NCBI GenBank assembly: GCA_018064825.1
Contig: JAGHUL010000010.1
Location: 1 to 62,364, forward strand
Source: Candidatus Colivicinus equi
GTDB taxonomy: Bacteria > Bacillota_I > Bacilli_A > Erysipelotrichales > Erysipelotrichaceae
Reading direction: 5' to 3'
Length of the DNA: 62,364 nt
This document shows, piece after piece, positions 15,936 through 27,500 of the stretch. Below the pieces are notes generated by a model that had not been told where the DNA came from, made no database searches, and saw only the letters and a program-made list of their open reading frames with translations. Each line of letters opens with the position of its first letter. Within the stretch, counting starts at the first letter, position 1. A program made the position numbers and the translations under genes.

Positions 15936-18066
15936 CTTTTGTCTTCTTTCTAATTGAAGGATGAGATGCAAGAATCTTCTTAATTCCTACAGGATGAGGG
16001 AACGCAATGCTGACAACACCATTGTCATTAGACAAGATAACTCCTTCGCCATATATCTTATGAATGATGATGTCTCCCTTGCGATACATATCATCTTTAG
16101 GTTCTTTATTTACACGAGTATTTATGACGACGTCTTCATCAAATATTGGTGAACTAATTGGGCTAACACGGTCATCGACATGTTCGATATAGGCACTATC
16201 AATTTCCTTAATAAATCTTGAAGGCAATTTGCTTGATTGTAAAACATAAGAGAAGCTACTAGACTCAGTAACATATAGAAGTTTTTTAGCTCTCGTATAA
16301 GCTACATAAGCTAATCTTCTTTCTTCTTCCAATCCTTTTAATCCTTCTGATAAGGTCTTTTCTGATGGGAAGACACCTTCAGATAAACCAATCACAAATA
16401 CACATTCAAATTCCAAACCTTTGGCGCTATGTATAGTACACAAATTTACTGAATCATATACTTGTTCACTTGCCCTATCAGTATATAGAGAAATCATCTG
16501 TAAATAATCATCTAATGTTGAATCAGGATAATCCTCAGAATATTCTTTAATATCATCTAATAATGATTTGATATTTTCTAATCTCTCTGTTTCGTTTTCT
16601 GCTTCTAACATCGTACGATAACCACTATCATCTAATACTTCTTTAAGCAGTAATTCTAAATCTAATGTTTGAACATCATTACGCCACTTCTCAACCATCT
16701 TCACAAAATGGTCAAAGGTATCTTTATTCTTTGGATATAAGCCAGCCTTTAATACTTCATACATCGTCATATTTTGACTGTTGGCAATCTCTTGAATTGC
16801 ATCGATAGTCTTTTGTCCGATACCTCTTCTAGGAGTGTTAATGATTCTAATTAGAGCTAAATCATCAGCTCTAGTAATCATTCTTAGGTAACATAAGATA
16901 TCTTTAACTTCCATACGTTCATAGAATCTTAAACCACCATAAATGACATATGGAATTCTATTTTCTAATAAAACTTTTTCAACATCTCTAGACAAGTAAT
17001 TAGAACGATAAAGAATTGCGAAATCACGATAGTTATAGCCATCATTTCTAAGTTTAATAATTTGATTTGCGACATAGTTTGCTTCAGCAGCTTCCGAGAA
17101 ACATGTTTTATGTATTATTCTATCGCCAGCACCATTATTAGAATATAAATCTTTTTCAACTCTAGCTTTATTATTCTTGATGACACTGTTTGCGCCAGAA
17201 AGAATATTATTAGTTGAACGATAGTTTTCATTAAGAATGATTGTATACAAATCCTTAAAGTCTTTATCCATATTGGTAATAATATTTACATCAGCGCCAC
17301 GCCAAGTAAAAATCGTTTGGTCTGGATCACCTACTACATATAAATTGTTATGAAAACTAGATAATTGTTTTATTAGTTTGTATTGTTCCTTATCGACATC
17401 TTGGAACTCATCGACATGAATGTAATGAAAACGTTTAGCCCACTTTTCAAGAATCACAGGATTTTCATCAAATAGTCTAGTAGTGAATAAGATAAGATCA
17501 TCAAAATCTAATCCATACATCTTCTCTAGTCTTTCTTGATAATAAGCAAATACTTTAGCTTTATTAATTAGTCTAGGTTCGCCATATGTGTATTCCATAG
17601 CTTTTGAAGGATTGATACTTTGATATTTATTATCTGCTATATAATCAAGCATGCTTCCATAAGCATATTCTTTTTTATCGATGCCTACTAACTTATAAGC
17701 TTCTTTCAATATTTGCTTTTGATCATCCGCATCAACAACCGTAAAGTTACGAGGATAATTAAGTGCCACTATATCTTCAGACAAAATACGCATACATAAA
17801 GAGTGAATAGTAGAAATGTGACAACCAACACCCTTGTCAGAAAGCATTTCATTAATTCTTGACTTCATCTCTTTAGCAGCTTTGTTTGTGAAAGTAATAG
17901 CCAAAATATGATATGGTAAAACATTCATCTTCTCTATTAGATATGCAATTCTCATAGTTAAAACACGGGTCTTACCAGAGCCAGCACCCGCTATTATTCT
18001 TATATGATTATGCTTATCTTCGACAGCACATTTTTGATTCTCATTTAACTGGGAAAAAACAACCAT
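15922..18066 (-). CDS. pcrA: UvrD/PcrA-type DNA helicase
   Basis: A 714-residue superfamily-1A 3'-5' helicase. Motifs in order: Q-motif LNENQKCAV, Walker A AGAGSGKTR (26-34), TFTNKAAKEMKSR, motif II VDEFQDVD, motif III GDPDQTIFTWRGA, motif IV NYRST, motif V TIHSAKGLEFECVFV and motif VI EERRLAYVAYTRAKK. PcrA unwinds DNA in repair and removes recombinase filaments. A short C-terminal UvrD Tudor-like segment (KGDIIIHKIYGEGVI) is present, and length is normal. Confidence 0.93.
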   Translation of the reverse strand: MVVFSQLNENQKCAVEDKHNHIRIIAGAGSGKTRVLTMRIAYLIEKMNVLPYHILAITFTNKAAKEMKSRINEMLSDKGVGCHISTIHSLCMRILSEDIVALNYPRNFTVVDADDQKQILKEAYKLVGIDKKEYAYGSMLDYIADNKYQSINPSKAMEYTYGEPRLINKAKVFAYYQERLEKMYGLDFDDLILFTTRLFDENPVILEKWAKRFHYIHVDEFQDVDKEQYKLIKQLSSFHNNLYVVGDPDQTIFTWRGADVNIITNMDKDFKDLYTIILNENYRSTNNILSGANSVIKNNKARVEKDLYSNNGAGDRIIHKTCFSEAAEANYVANQIIKLRNDGYNYRDFAILYRSNYLSRDVEKVLLENRIPYVIYGGLRFYERMEVKDILCYLRMITRADDLALIRIINTPRRGIGQKTIDAIQEIANSQNMTMYEVLKAGLYPKNKDTFDHFVKMVEKWRNDVQTLDLELLLKEVLDDSGYRTMLEAENETERLENIKSLLDDIKEYSEDYPDSTLDDYLQMISLYTDRASEQVYDSVNLCTIHSAKGLEFECVFVIGLSEGVFPSEKTLSEGLKGLEEERRLAYVAYTRAKKLLYVTESSSFSYVLQSSKLPSRFIKEIDSAYIEHVDDRVSPISSPIFDEDVVINTRVNKEPKDDMYRKGDIIIHKIYGEGVILSNDNGVVSIAFPHPVGIKKILASHPSIRKKTKDDYS

Positions 18067-18089
18067 ACATCAATTATACAACAGAATGA

Positions 18090-18095
18090 TATAAT
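18090..18095 (+). promoter_or_regulatory. -10 element giving a probable leaderless murT mRNA
   Basis: A perfect TATAAT ends 6 bases before the murT ATG, with no Shine-Dalgarno between. The geometry matches that at 14308. The start of transcription would fall on the start codon. Confidence 0.55.
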
Positions 18096-18101
18096 ACATT
18101 T

Positions 18102-19442
18102 ATGGCAAGTACACCACGTTTTATAACGTTATTTGTTGCGAAATCTGCGTATAAAATATTGCGCTTATTGGGCCGTAATAGTTCTGTTTTTTCTGGTGCT
18201 GTAGCCCTAAAACTAGATAAAGATATTTTAGGTAAAATAACACCACCAAAACATCTAATAATGGTTACTGGTACCAATGGTAAAACAAGTACTACAAATT
18301 TATTAAAAGATGCTTTTTTGGCAAATGGTTATTCAGTAATTGATAATCATCTTGGTTCAAATATCTTGACAGGTATCGTATCTTCTTTAGTCAATAATTG
18401 TGACCTTCAAGGACGTTGTCACCAAGACATTGCTTGTCTAGAATTGGACGAAAGAAGTGCTAGAACAGTATTCCCATATTTGACACCCGAATATCTAGTT
18501 GTAAGTAATATACAAAGAGATACGATGTTGAGAAATCCTCATACTGAATATATCTTTGATATCATCAATAAGTATTTACCAAAAAAGACAAAACTTATCT
18601 TAAACTCAGATGATTTAATATCTTCACAACTTGGAAAAGAAAATGAGAAAGTTTTCTACAAAGTTGACATACAAGAAAACGAAAAATTCAAAGACAATAT
18701 CGTAAAAGATATTACAGTATGTCCAATATGTCATAGTGAACTAAAATGGAAATTCATTAGATATAACTCAATCGGTCAAGGTTATTGCCCAAACTGTGAT
18801 TTTAAATCTAGTGAAGCTAAATATACGGTCATTAGTCACGATAATAACACCGTACATACTAATGTTGGTGATTACCCACTAGTAGGTGGAAATCGTATCA
18901 TCGACTTATATAATGAAATATCAATCGTCTCATTACTAAAAGAAATGGGCTTTGATAACGAAATGATTGTTAAAGGTTTAAAAGATAAGAAGATTGTCGC
19001 ATCTAGATATCTTGAAGAAAGGATCGGCAATAAAACAGTTATCTCAATGCTTGCGAAAGGTATGAATGCCATCGCATGTTCAAATGGCTTTGAAACCGTA
19101 AGTGATGATAAGCAAGAGAAGAATGTTTTGATGATTCTAGATGATGAACACGAAAACAGGAAATCATCTGAAATCGTCTCTTGGATATATGACACTGATT
19201 TTGAATTTCTAACTGATCCAAATATTAAGCAAATTGTTGTTGGCGGTAAACGTAGTTATGACTATAGAGTTAGATTACTATTAGCTGGTGTCCCTGAAGA
19301 AAAAATAGTATGTTCTCTGGATGAAATAAAAACAGCAGAATTATTAGATTTATCAGTTGATAAGATATATATTCTTTGGGATATGTATAATACAAAATCA
19401 TATAAAGGAATTAAAGAAACATTGCATAGGAGGTTAGATTAA
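18102..19442 (+). CDS. murT: Lipid II isoglutaminyl synthase, Mur-ligase subunit
   Basis: A 446-residue Mur-ligase-like protein: P-loop VTGTNGKTSTTN (55-66), a zinc-ribbon insertion CPICHSELKW...CPNCDF (about 206-233) and a C-terminal DUF1727 domain with SWIYDTDFEFL. MurT activates the D-Glu of lipid II with ATP, and GatD normally supplies ammonia to make D-isoglutamine. MurT motifs look intact here, while the partner GatD lacks its catalytic residues. The gene starts an operon with gatD and cca and overlaps gatD by one base. Confidence 0.92.
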   Translation: MASTPRFITLFVAKSAYKILRLLGRNSSVFSGAVALKLDKDILGKITPPKHLIMVTGTNGKTSTTNLLKDAFLANGYSVIDNHLGSNILTGIVSSLVNNCDLQGRCHQDIACLELDERSARTVFPYLTPEYLVVSNIQRDTMLRNPHTEYIFDIINKYLPKKTKLILNSDDLISSQLGKENEKVFYKVDIQENEKFKDNIVKDITVCPICHSELKWKFIRYNSIGQGYCPNCDFKSSEAKYTVISHDNNTVHTNVGDYPLVGGNRIIDLYNEISIVSLLKEMGFDNEMIVKGLKDKKIVASRYLEERIGNKTVISMLAKGMNAIACSNGFETVSDDKQEKNVLMILDDEHENRKSSEIVSWIYDTDFEFLTDPNIKQIVVGGKRSYDYRVRLLLAGVPEEKIVCSLDEIKTAELLDLSVDKIYILWDMYNTKSYKGIKETLHRRLD

Positions 19443-20128
19443 TGATTATCGAAGTACTATACCCTAACCTATGTAACCTTTTTGGTGATCGTGGCAATGT
19501 TGTCTATTTAAAGAAATGCTTGCCTGAATCAACATTCATTGAAACAGGTATTGATGATGAACCATATTTCAACAAGCATCACGTTGATTTGATATATATG
19601 GGCCCAACATCAGAAAAAGGTCAAATAATTGTCAAAGAGAAATTAGAACCTTACAAAGATAAAATAAATGATTTAATTATCGAAGGCACAGTTTTCTTCT
19701 TAACGGGAAATGCGATGGAAGTATTTGGAAAACAAGTAGTTGATAAAGATGGAACTATTTTTAATGGTCTAGGTTTATTAGATATCAATTCAAATAGAGA
19801 CATGATTAATCGTAAGAATTCAATCTTCTTAGGTAAATATAAAGATCTAGAAATCGTTGGTTTCCAATCACAATTCACAACATGCACAACTAGTGAAGAG
19901 AAAATCTTTGAAAAAGTATATGGTATCGGCTTAAACGATAGTGATAGTTTTGCCGGCATCAAAAAGAACAATCTAATCGCAACACCGCTAATCGGACCAT
20001 TGCTAGTATTAAATCCTCTATTCACTAAACTAGCGTTGAGAATGGACAAACTTCCATTTGAAAGCGATCTAATGAAAGCATATGAAGTTAGACTTCAAGA
20101 ATATAAAAATATCATAAACAAGCAATGA
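19442..20128 (+). CDS. gatD: GatD-like glutamine amidotransferase homologue lacking both catalytic residues
   Basis: A 228-residue class-I (CobB/CobQ-like) amidotransferase-fold protein. The fold is recognisable: NLFGDRGNVVYL, VDLIYMGPTSEK, FGKQVVDKDGTIFNGLGLLD, VGFQSQ, GPLLVLNP. In S. aureus GatD the nucleophile elbow is ICGGYQFLG; here the aligned stretch is TGNAMEVFG, giving Gly89 for Cys94. The His of YLHGPILPKN aligns with Ile184 in PLIGPLLVLN. It should not hydrolyse glutamine. It may act as a structural partner of MurT, with free ammonia or another donor. The start overlaps the end of murT and the stop overlaps cca, so the complex appears maintained. Confidence 0.88.
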   Translation: MIIEVLYPNLCNLFGDRGNVVYLKKCLPESTFIETGIDDEPYFNKHHVDLIYMGPTSEKGQIIVKEKLEPYKDKINDLIIEGTVFFLTGNAMEVFGKQVVDKDGTIFNGLGLLDINSNRDMINRKNSIFLGKYKDLEIVGFQSQFTTCTTSEEKIFEKVYGIGLNDSDSFAGIKKNNLIATPLIGPLLVLNPLFTKLALRMDKLPFESDLMKAYEVRLQEYKNIINKQ

Positions 20129-21246
20129 AAAAACAAATAAAAGAAGCGTTGACTATTTTAAACGACAAAGGCTATGAAGCCTTTTTAGTTGGCGGCGCCG
20201 TTAGAAATAGTTTACTTAATAAAAAAGTCACTGATTATGACATCACTACTAATGCAGACCAAAACGCAATAAAGATGTGTTTTTCTAATTATGCACAATA
20301 CGATATAGGAAAAAGTTTAGGCACCGTTATCGTAATAATCAACAAAGTAAAAATAGATATAACACCCTATCGTAAAGAAGGAGATTACACAGATCATCGT
20401 AGACCAGATAGTATCACTTACACAACCGATTTAAAACAAGATTTAAAAAGAAGAGATTTTACTATCAATGCTTTATGCATGAACAAGGAAGAAGAAGTAA
20501 TTGACTACTTTGGTGGAATTCAAGATTTAGAAAATAAACAAATAAAAGCCATAGGAAATCCCGATACACGTTTTAAGGAAGATGGCTTACGTATCTTGAG
20601 AGCATTGCGCTTTAAAAGCAAACTAAATTTTGATATTGAAACAAAAACGAATGAATCAATCTTTAAAAACAAAGATTTATTAACATACATTTCTAATGAA
20701 CGTAAAAAAGATGAATTATTACAAATCTTATGTAATAAAAATGCCTTTAAAGTAATAAATGAATATCTTGATGTATTTAATACTTTTATGTCTATAGAGA
20801 AAATAGAACGCAAACAAAACGATTTCTCTAATCCATTGTATTCTCTAGCATATATCTTGATAGATAATAACTTAAATAATCTAAAAGAACTTAAATATTC
20901 TAAAGCAGAAATTGAATTAATTAATTCATTAAAAGAAGCATCAAAAATCGATATCAACAATGATTATGAATTAATATCATGTTTATCTAGTATCTATCAA
21001 AAAGATATCTTGAGATATCTTAACGAACTATATCATCAAGATTTTACTGAAAGATACAATCGATTAAACAAATATATGGTGATGCTTAACGATTTAAAGA
21101 TTGATGGAACTACTATCAAAGAATTTGGCTATGAAGGAAAACAAATAAAGAAAGTTAAGAACACGTTATTAGAATTGATACATAGAAAAAAACTTGCCAA
21201 CAACAAAGCATCTTTAATTAGATATTTGAGAAATGCTATTATATAA
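20125..21246 (+). CDS. cca: CCA-adding tRNA nucleotidyltransferase
   Basis: A 373-residue class-II nucleotidyltransferase: FLVGGAVRNSLL (motif A start), TDYDITTNA with the metal-binding Asp pair, RRDFTINALCMN, and EDGLRILRALRFKSKL. It adds or repairs the CCA end of tRNAs. The start overlaps the gatD stop by 4 bases (ATGA). It is directly upstream of tRNA-Thr, in which CCA is itself encoded. Whether it is full CCA or only A-adding cannot be told by eye. Confidence 0.9.
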   Translation: MKKQIKEALTILNDKGYEAFLVGGAVRNSLLNKKVTDYDITTNADQNAIKMCFSNYAQYDIGKSLGTVIVIINKVKIDITPYRKEGDYTDHRRPDSITYTTDLKQDLKRRDFTINALCMNKEEEVIDYFGGIQDLENKQIKAIGNPDTRFKEDGLRILRALRFKSKLNFDIETKTNESIFKNKDLLTYISNERKKDELLQILCNKNAFKVINEYLDVFNTFMSIEKIERKQNDFSNPLYSLAYILIDNNLNNLKELKYSKAEIELINSLKEASKIDINNDYELISCLSSIYQKDILRYLNELYHQDFTERYNRLNKYMVMLNDLKIDGTTIKEFGYEGKQIKKVKNTLLELIHRKKLANNKASLIRYLRNAII

Positions 21247-21251
21247 GTGCT

Positions 21252-21327
21252 GCCGGCTTAGCTCATCAGGTAGAGCAACGCACTCGTAACGCGTAGGTGG
21301 TAGGTTCAAGTCCTATAGCCGGCACCA
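21252..21327 (+). tRNA. tRNA-Thr(CGU), prophage integration site
   Basis: A 76-base cloverleaf: acceptor GCCGGCT pairs with AGCCGGC, the D-arm is GCTC..GAGC, the anticodon loop CTCGTAA has anticodon CGU, the T-loop is TTCAAGT, the discriminator is A and CCA is encoded. The anticodon stem has one A-C mismatch next to the loop. The last 13 bases belong to the repeated attachment core, so the prophage rebuilt the tRNA 3' end on integration. Confidence 0.93.
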
Positions 21328-21328
21328 T
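21315..21328 (+). repeat. attL core
   Basis: ATAGCCGGCACCAT lies at the 3' end of tRNA-Thr and is repeated exactly at 61104-61117. Confidence 0.9.
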
Positions 21329-21376
21329 TTGAACGATTTAAGAAAGTCCCTTAAAATGGGGCTTTTCTTTTGTTTT

Positions 21377-21402
21377 AGCCGATAAATAAAGGGTTTTTCG
21401 GC
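21377..21402 (+). repeat. att-flanking repeat, left copy
   Basis: AGCCGATAA, a short variable stretch and GGGTTTTTC recur at 61076-61099 beside attR. It is probably an integrase or accessory-protein site in the joined attP. Confidence 0.55.
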
Positions 21403-21456
21403 ACTTTGCACATAATCATTAAGTATCATTAAGTGGTATCTAATATACACTAATTT

Positions 21457-21496
21457 GGTGGCAAATTGGTGGCAAATGTGGCAAATTGGTGGCAAA
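21457..21496 (+). repeat. Integrase arm-site repeats, left arm
   Basis: Four copies of a 9-bp unit (GGTGGCAAA three times, TGTGGCAAA once) start at 21457, 21468, 21477 and 21488. Two matching units occur near attR at 61046 and 61057. Tandem direct repeats at both ends of an element with a tyrosine recombinase are the expected form of arm-type binding sites. Confidence 0.75.
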
Positions 21497-21497
21497 A

Positions 21498-21525
21498 ATA
21501 AAAAAAGAGGGTATTTCTACCCTCT
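21498..21525 (-). terminator. Terminator of the late operon
   Basis: AGAGGGTA / TACCCTCT with a short loop is followed on the minus strand by TTTTTTTATTTTT. It overlaps the stop of the last late gene. Confidence 0.85.
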
Positions 21526-24500
21526 ATTTGCTCATTATCTTTTTGTAAGCATCTTGATATGAAGTTTTATATCCACTTAATCCATACAAATATTCTTTTT
21601 GCGCTTTAGTCAAGTCGGTGTCTTCTAGATATCTAACTTTATCTTCTTGCTTGTCCATTGCAGAATAACCAAAGTATTCATAAATATCTATTCCCTGGTT
21701 AATTGCTCCTTGCATTTTATCGTAAGAAGAATCATCCATCTCAACCCCTATACTTTCTAGATAGTTCTTTTTAGCTGCCTTTTGAGCATATTTTCTTATA
21801 TTCGTAATTACATCAGCACGTTCTTCATCATTCATTGTTTGATATTTTTCACTGTCAATGAAATCATTAACGTACTTTTGCTCAGTGGCATATCTATCTT
21901 TGTGGAATTGAGTATACTCTTCACCATCAAATTCATACTTTATACCATCATTTGTAAAATTAGATGATGTTGATGAAGGTAATACGTTTACGTTCCCTGT
22001 CTGGTCATATAATCGGTACATTTCTTCATCGTACTTATCAACATCTTTAGATGAATAGTAACCTGGAGACAACATATTTAGAATCATTCTACCAAAAACA
22101 CCCATGCCCAAGTCTTCCGTTTTTTCTTCCTCACCTTGTTTGTTGATGTAAGGTTGATTTAATTTTGAAGCAAACGGAATCTTATTTAAGATTTGTTTGA
22201 TTGTTTTATCAACAAGCCCTGTGTTTGGATATGTTGTTCTTCTGGTATCGTCTATCGTTCTTGCAATTTGTCCGCCTATAGTTGGGAAGAATTGCAAAAC
22301 ATAACTTGATGCCATAGACATTAAGATATTGCCCATCCACTCTCCACCACTATTTGCATATGACTTTAAGGCATCTTGCAAACTTGAAAGCATTGATGTT
22401 TCCATAATTGGATCCTGTAACTTAGCACTTATATCTAAAACCGCATCTAAGACATTAAAGCCTTCTAGACCGTCTAAGTCAGTTAAAGCGTTGTATAATT
22501 CAGCGCCCATAGCGAATGGCATTATAACCGGTGTTGCCCAGTCTATAGTATATGTTCCTTCTATTCCTAATGGAGATAAGTCAATAGCATAATCTTGCTC
22601 ACCGTTCTCTTGGTCAAAATAATTCTTTCTATCATTATCATCATCTTTAGTTCTAAATAAGCCCATACTTGCCAGCCATGCGCCAATAGCCATAATTACC
22701 GAACCACTTGCACCACTTGCAATATTATCTAAGAATTTAGCGGCATCAATCTTACCTTGATTTAACTCGTATGCTCCATAGGTCAAAGAATAAATCAATC
22801 CAGCAGGAGAATACTCAACACCTCTTTTGATGATATTCATTGGAGTCTTTGTGAACGGAATCAAAGCATCCTTAAAGAACGACGCCATTCTTAATCCTTT
22901 CTTGTCGGAATTTTGCCATCCATTCAGTTTTTCAGCTAATGAATTTGCATCTCTATATGTTGCTTTTTGTGCTTCGAGCATTGCGTATTCGCTAATTCTC
23001 TTTTCAAGTTCTGGAGTCATATTCTCCTCAGTTAAGTTATTAGCTTTCATAGCTTCTGCATAAGACTTAGCATATCTGCTCTTAGAGAAGAACAAGTCTT
23101 CTTTATCCATTAGAGTTGAGTTAAAATTAGATGCTTTATTTAGTAACTTTCCAATAGTTCCGTTACCAAATTCACTTCTCTCATATTTTTCTTTCGAGAT
23201 AGCGCCTCTAGTTTCTTCGTATCTAGTTTTTCCTAGTTCTAGTCTCGCTTTATCTTCAGCACTATTTGTCAATAATGCTTTAGTTCTAAAATCAGTAGAA
23301 TTGGCAAAGGCTTTTTCTAATCCTACGCCTATTGCGTTTTTAAGATTAACCGCTGGTACAAATATCGCATTACCCACAATGTTTCTTATATGAGTTCTAG
23401 GATTGCCCAACATTGCTAGGTATCTCCATGCGTTCCAATAATCTCTAAATGTCTTAGGAATCTCGTTAGATATTCTATTTTCGATGTTAGATCTAGCGTT
23501 CTCTAGCTCTTCAGCGTTTTTAGCATTTAGAATACTATTTATTTCTTCTGGGGTTAAACCTATATCGGGAGCTTTATTGCCATACCTATTGTCAATACTT
23601 TGTTGTAACCTATTTACATTTCTTTGAATTGAAACAAGTTGGCCTTCTGGAGTCAATCTTTGTAGAATTGAATACGCTTGTAGCGCTTGACCGATTAAAG
23701 TTGCATCATCAGCAAGTTTTCCCGCAACCTCTTCCCATCTAGAATCATTGTTCTTTGCTAGTTCGTTGACTAATAATTCTCCATCAATAACGGTTGTTAA
23801 AGATGGTGTTCCATTAGCCATATAGTCTTTATAAGTTTGTTCAACACCTTTCTTCGCAAGCCTCTTTTGACCTAGTTCAACTTGCTTGTTGTTATGTAAT
23901 ACAGCATAGTTGAATTTACCTTCAGCAACTTGTTGCCTGATAGTTTCTTTTTGTTCATCATTAAAGATTGCTGATCCTTCAATGTTGTCGGTAAATCTTT
24001 GGACGTTTACGTCATTTGTATCAATAGAATATCTAATGTCATTTTTGTTTGAGTTGTACCTTTCGCTTTGTGGAATAGGTTGTCCGTTGTCATCGTAAGT
24101 TATTTCATCGGCAAGTTTTCTATTGTTAGGAGTGTTTTTATATAGATAGTTGTTTCCGTCATCATAACCCCATTCATTTATGTCGTTTCCATCCCACCAA
24201 ATAGCACTTATAGGAACTTCGTTTTCAATTATTCTATAATCATCCCATCCGTGAACTTCAGCATTGTCTATTGCATAGCTTCTGCTAGGAGTAATCCAAT
24301 CACCATTTCTAAAATAGTTTTCTTTAACATCAAAAGGAACAGAGCGATACATTGTAATAGTATCTCCGTCCATGGCTTTTCTTAAATTTGCAATTGACTC
24401 TTTTGAAAATTTAGAACCATTCCTATACGCTCTTTGGTCGTTTAAGAAAAAGTCTAATGACATATTATCAATGCCATAATTCTTAAACATATCCAAAGTC

Positions 24501-27500
24501 TGGTCACCCTCAAACTTTCCATTGTCGTACGCTTCTTTTGCTTCTTCGACGTTGCTATACCATCCTTCGTTCGATGGAGCCATACCATTAAAAGCACTTG
24601 TACCTTGATAACTAGAGTCGTTGTTGTACCCGTTAGTATCAATAGAATATTTGACATTTTTATTATTGTTTGAGATATTATTTACAGGAGCAAAGTTCAA
24701 GTCGTTGCCATCATCGGCAGACGTGTAAAAGTTTGAGGCATTATTTGCATCAAGCCCTTGAAGGTCTCCTTTTTTTATTGTGTAAATAGATACCAATAAA
24801 GATGATTTATTTCTTTTTGGCACTAGTTCTATTGTTCTATAGAAATAATTATTATTAGTGTCAGTCTCGAATCTTAATCTAGTTTGTCCTTTTTGCTCAA
24901 CCAATTCAACTTTGTCATAATTATTCAATATGTTTGCAAGATTATTTAAAGTTGCAATTGTGATAGGCTTAGGATTGCCATACTTGGAATAATTGTTCTG
25001 ATTGTGTTTCTTTAAATGAGAAAAATTATCAGATGACAGCACAAGACTTCTTCCTTGTAAATTAATTCCTGTATCAGCCTTTATCTTGTCAACAAGCCCT
25101 TTATTAATTTTTCCTAGCCATAATAGCTTTTGTTCGTTATTATTGCCAAACTTGTTAAGGAATTCTTCAATAGTATAATCAAGTCCTTCAATGTAATCTC
25201 CGTTATTGTGCGTTATATCTATTTCTTTTTGTGAATAATTTGCATCAAGAATACTTCTATTATCTATTTTTTTATCTTCGTTGATTGAATATTGAACTTC
25301 TTGATTATTTTCAAATTCTCTAAACGCATCTTCAAAAGCTAACTTAATATTTTTAATTTCATCGTTAGAAATAAAAGCGTCTAATCTTTGATAGATTCTA
25401 CTAGCAAGTGAAGAATTGTAGTTAACTAAATCTCTAATAAATGTACTGTCGTTTAATAAAGATTCAATTTGCTTTGCAACAAACTCTTTTCTTGCGCCAT
25501 TGTAATCTAATTTAGTATTTAGATTTCTATTATATAGTTTCTTGATTCTATTTACTTCAGTATCTACTTGTTCCTTAGTTCCGAATCTATTGCTTACTAG
25601 TTGATCTAGCGTTTCATAGTATTTAGAACTTTCAGTTCCGTGAGTCAACTCATGAGCTAGAGTGGTAATAATTGGCTTTTTAGTAGCATCAATTACAATA
25701 GTTCCATTATCAAAGTAACCATTAACATTTTCTTTTAAGTTGTTAACCACGGCTATTCTGATGCCTGTTTCATTGCCAAAATCAAAGACTGTCTTAACAT
25801 CATTTCTAGTTTTCTCATCTAAATCAAGATAAGTATCGGCTGATATATTGTAGCCTTTATCGTTAAGAGCATTTTGAAAATCATTATATAATTTGTTCGC
25901 CCTATCTAAAACCTCTTGAGCAGTTCGTAAGTTTCCTTGCACGTCTTGTCTTACAGCATTTGCTAAGTTATTAATAGCTTCATCATAAGTTGGAAGAGGG
26001 TCAACATGTTCGCTTGCTAGTTCAATCGCATCTGCTAGCATTGATTTATTTGTATAATCACCGGTAGCAATATCAATAGCGTTGATAGCGTTTTGTGCCA
26101 TTTGTTTTTCTTCGATAGAACTCAACTTACTAGACAAAGTACTTTCAAAGAATTTTCTTGCTTCCATAGCACTGTTATATTTTGCTTTTGTATCCACAAT
26201 TGTACTTACAGCAGTAGGAGCACCAAGCAATAACGAACCGGCATAAGCCATTACGAATTCCTTTGCCATTTGATTAGGATCTAATTTATCTACGTTAGTT
26301 CCAGTCAAATTAGAACCAGTAAGAGAATTGATAACCTTTGCGCTTGTATTCAAAGACATGTCAGCAACATAATCAAAGACATCTTCTAATACTTCTTCTG
26401 TTCCTTCAGAAGCACCAATGGAGTTTAGGAATCCAGCAATCTTCCAATAATCTACATCGCCCATTAATGCAGCTGATGTCAAAAATTTTCCTGCATCCCC
26501 TGTAAATAAAGATGCAACCTTACCCGCATCTAGTCCTTCAACTAAACCGGTAATAGTTCCATGCACGATTCCGTTTACAACTGCAGAAGGTAAATCGCTG
26601 CCTTCTTGTAACCTTTGTCTTACAGTTTCTCCAGCACCTTGTAGGCCTAGAGTTACATTAGTAAAATTACTAGCAAATTTAGTGACATCTCCTACGCCTA
26701 ATAAACCACCAGTAGCCATACCCACTAAAGTAGCATTTACCATTGGCATTAAACTTGATAAACATTCTAGCGACCATTTATTTGCTCCTCCAGTTCCTGC
26801 AAAAGCATACTCTCTTAATTCGTTTGCATAATTTGACAATTTGCTAGACGTTGTATTTTTACTTGTAAAATCATAATCAGGATCATTAATTGTTTCTAAT
26901 ATCTCCATATATTGTGGGAGAATATTAGCCATGTCAACTAGAGAAGCAGCATATAGTTTTCCTAAATTTTCGATGTATGGATCATTCATAGATGAAACAT
27001 ACTTTTCAAATTCAGTTGTATCTACGCCGTTTTCTCTTGCCCAATCATACCAATCAAAGCCTTGTTTAATTTGATAGTTGTTTAATTTGTCTCCAATTAA
27101 TTTATTCTCATTAGCTTTTGCTTTTAGTTCAGCGTAACGAGTTTCCAAAGTTTCTCTATCTATCAAACCTTTTGAATAATCATCACTAAGTTTTTCCATT
27201 TCTTTGTTGATGCTTTCATTAGTTTTGTTATAGAGCTCTACTTTATTAAGATATTCATTTTCATCAACAATGTTGCCTTCCTCATCTAATAAGACTCCAA
27301 CTTGGTTGATTGCATCTAAATCTTCTTGAGCTAAGCCTTCAGTTCTAGAAAGTTTCTCAACGTTTTCAGTTTCATTTCTATTTTGAACTTCTTTACTCAC
27401 GTTTTTTAATTGTTGATTGATTCCTTCAACATATTCTTGTTGCTCCTCAGTTGTATAAAGAGGGTCAGCGGTATATATTTGGTATTTGTCATCATTAATA

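Noticed and set aside
21457..21496. Tandem GGTGGCAAA units as replication iterons
   Set aside because: The same units flank attR next to the integrase with the same spacing, so arm sites explain them better; no replication gene lies nearby.
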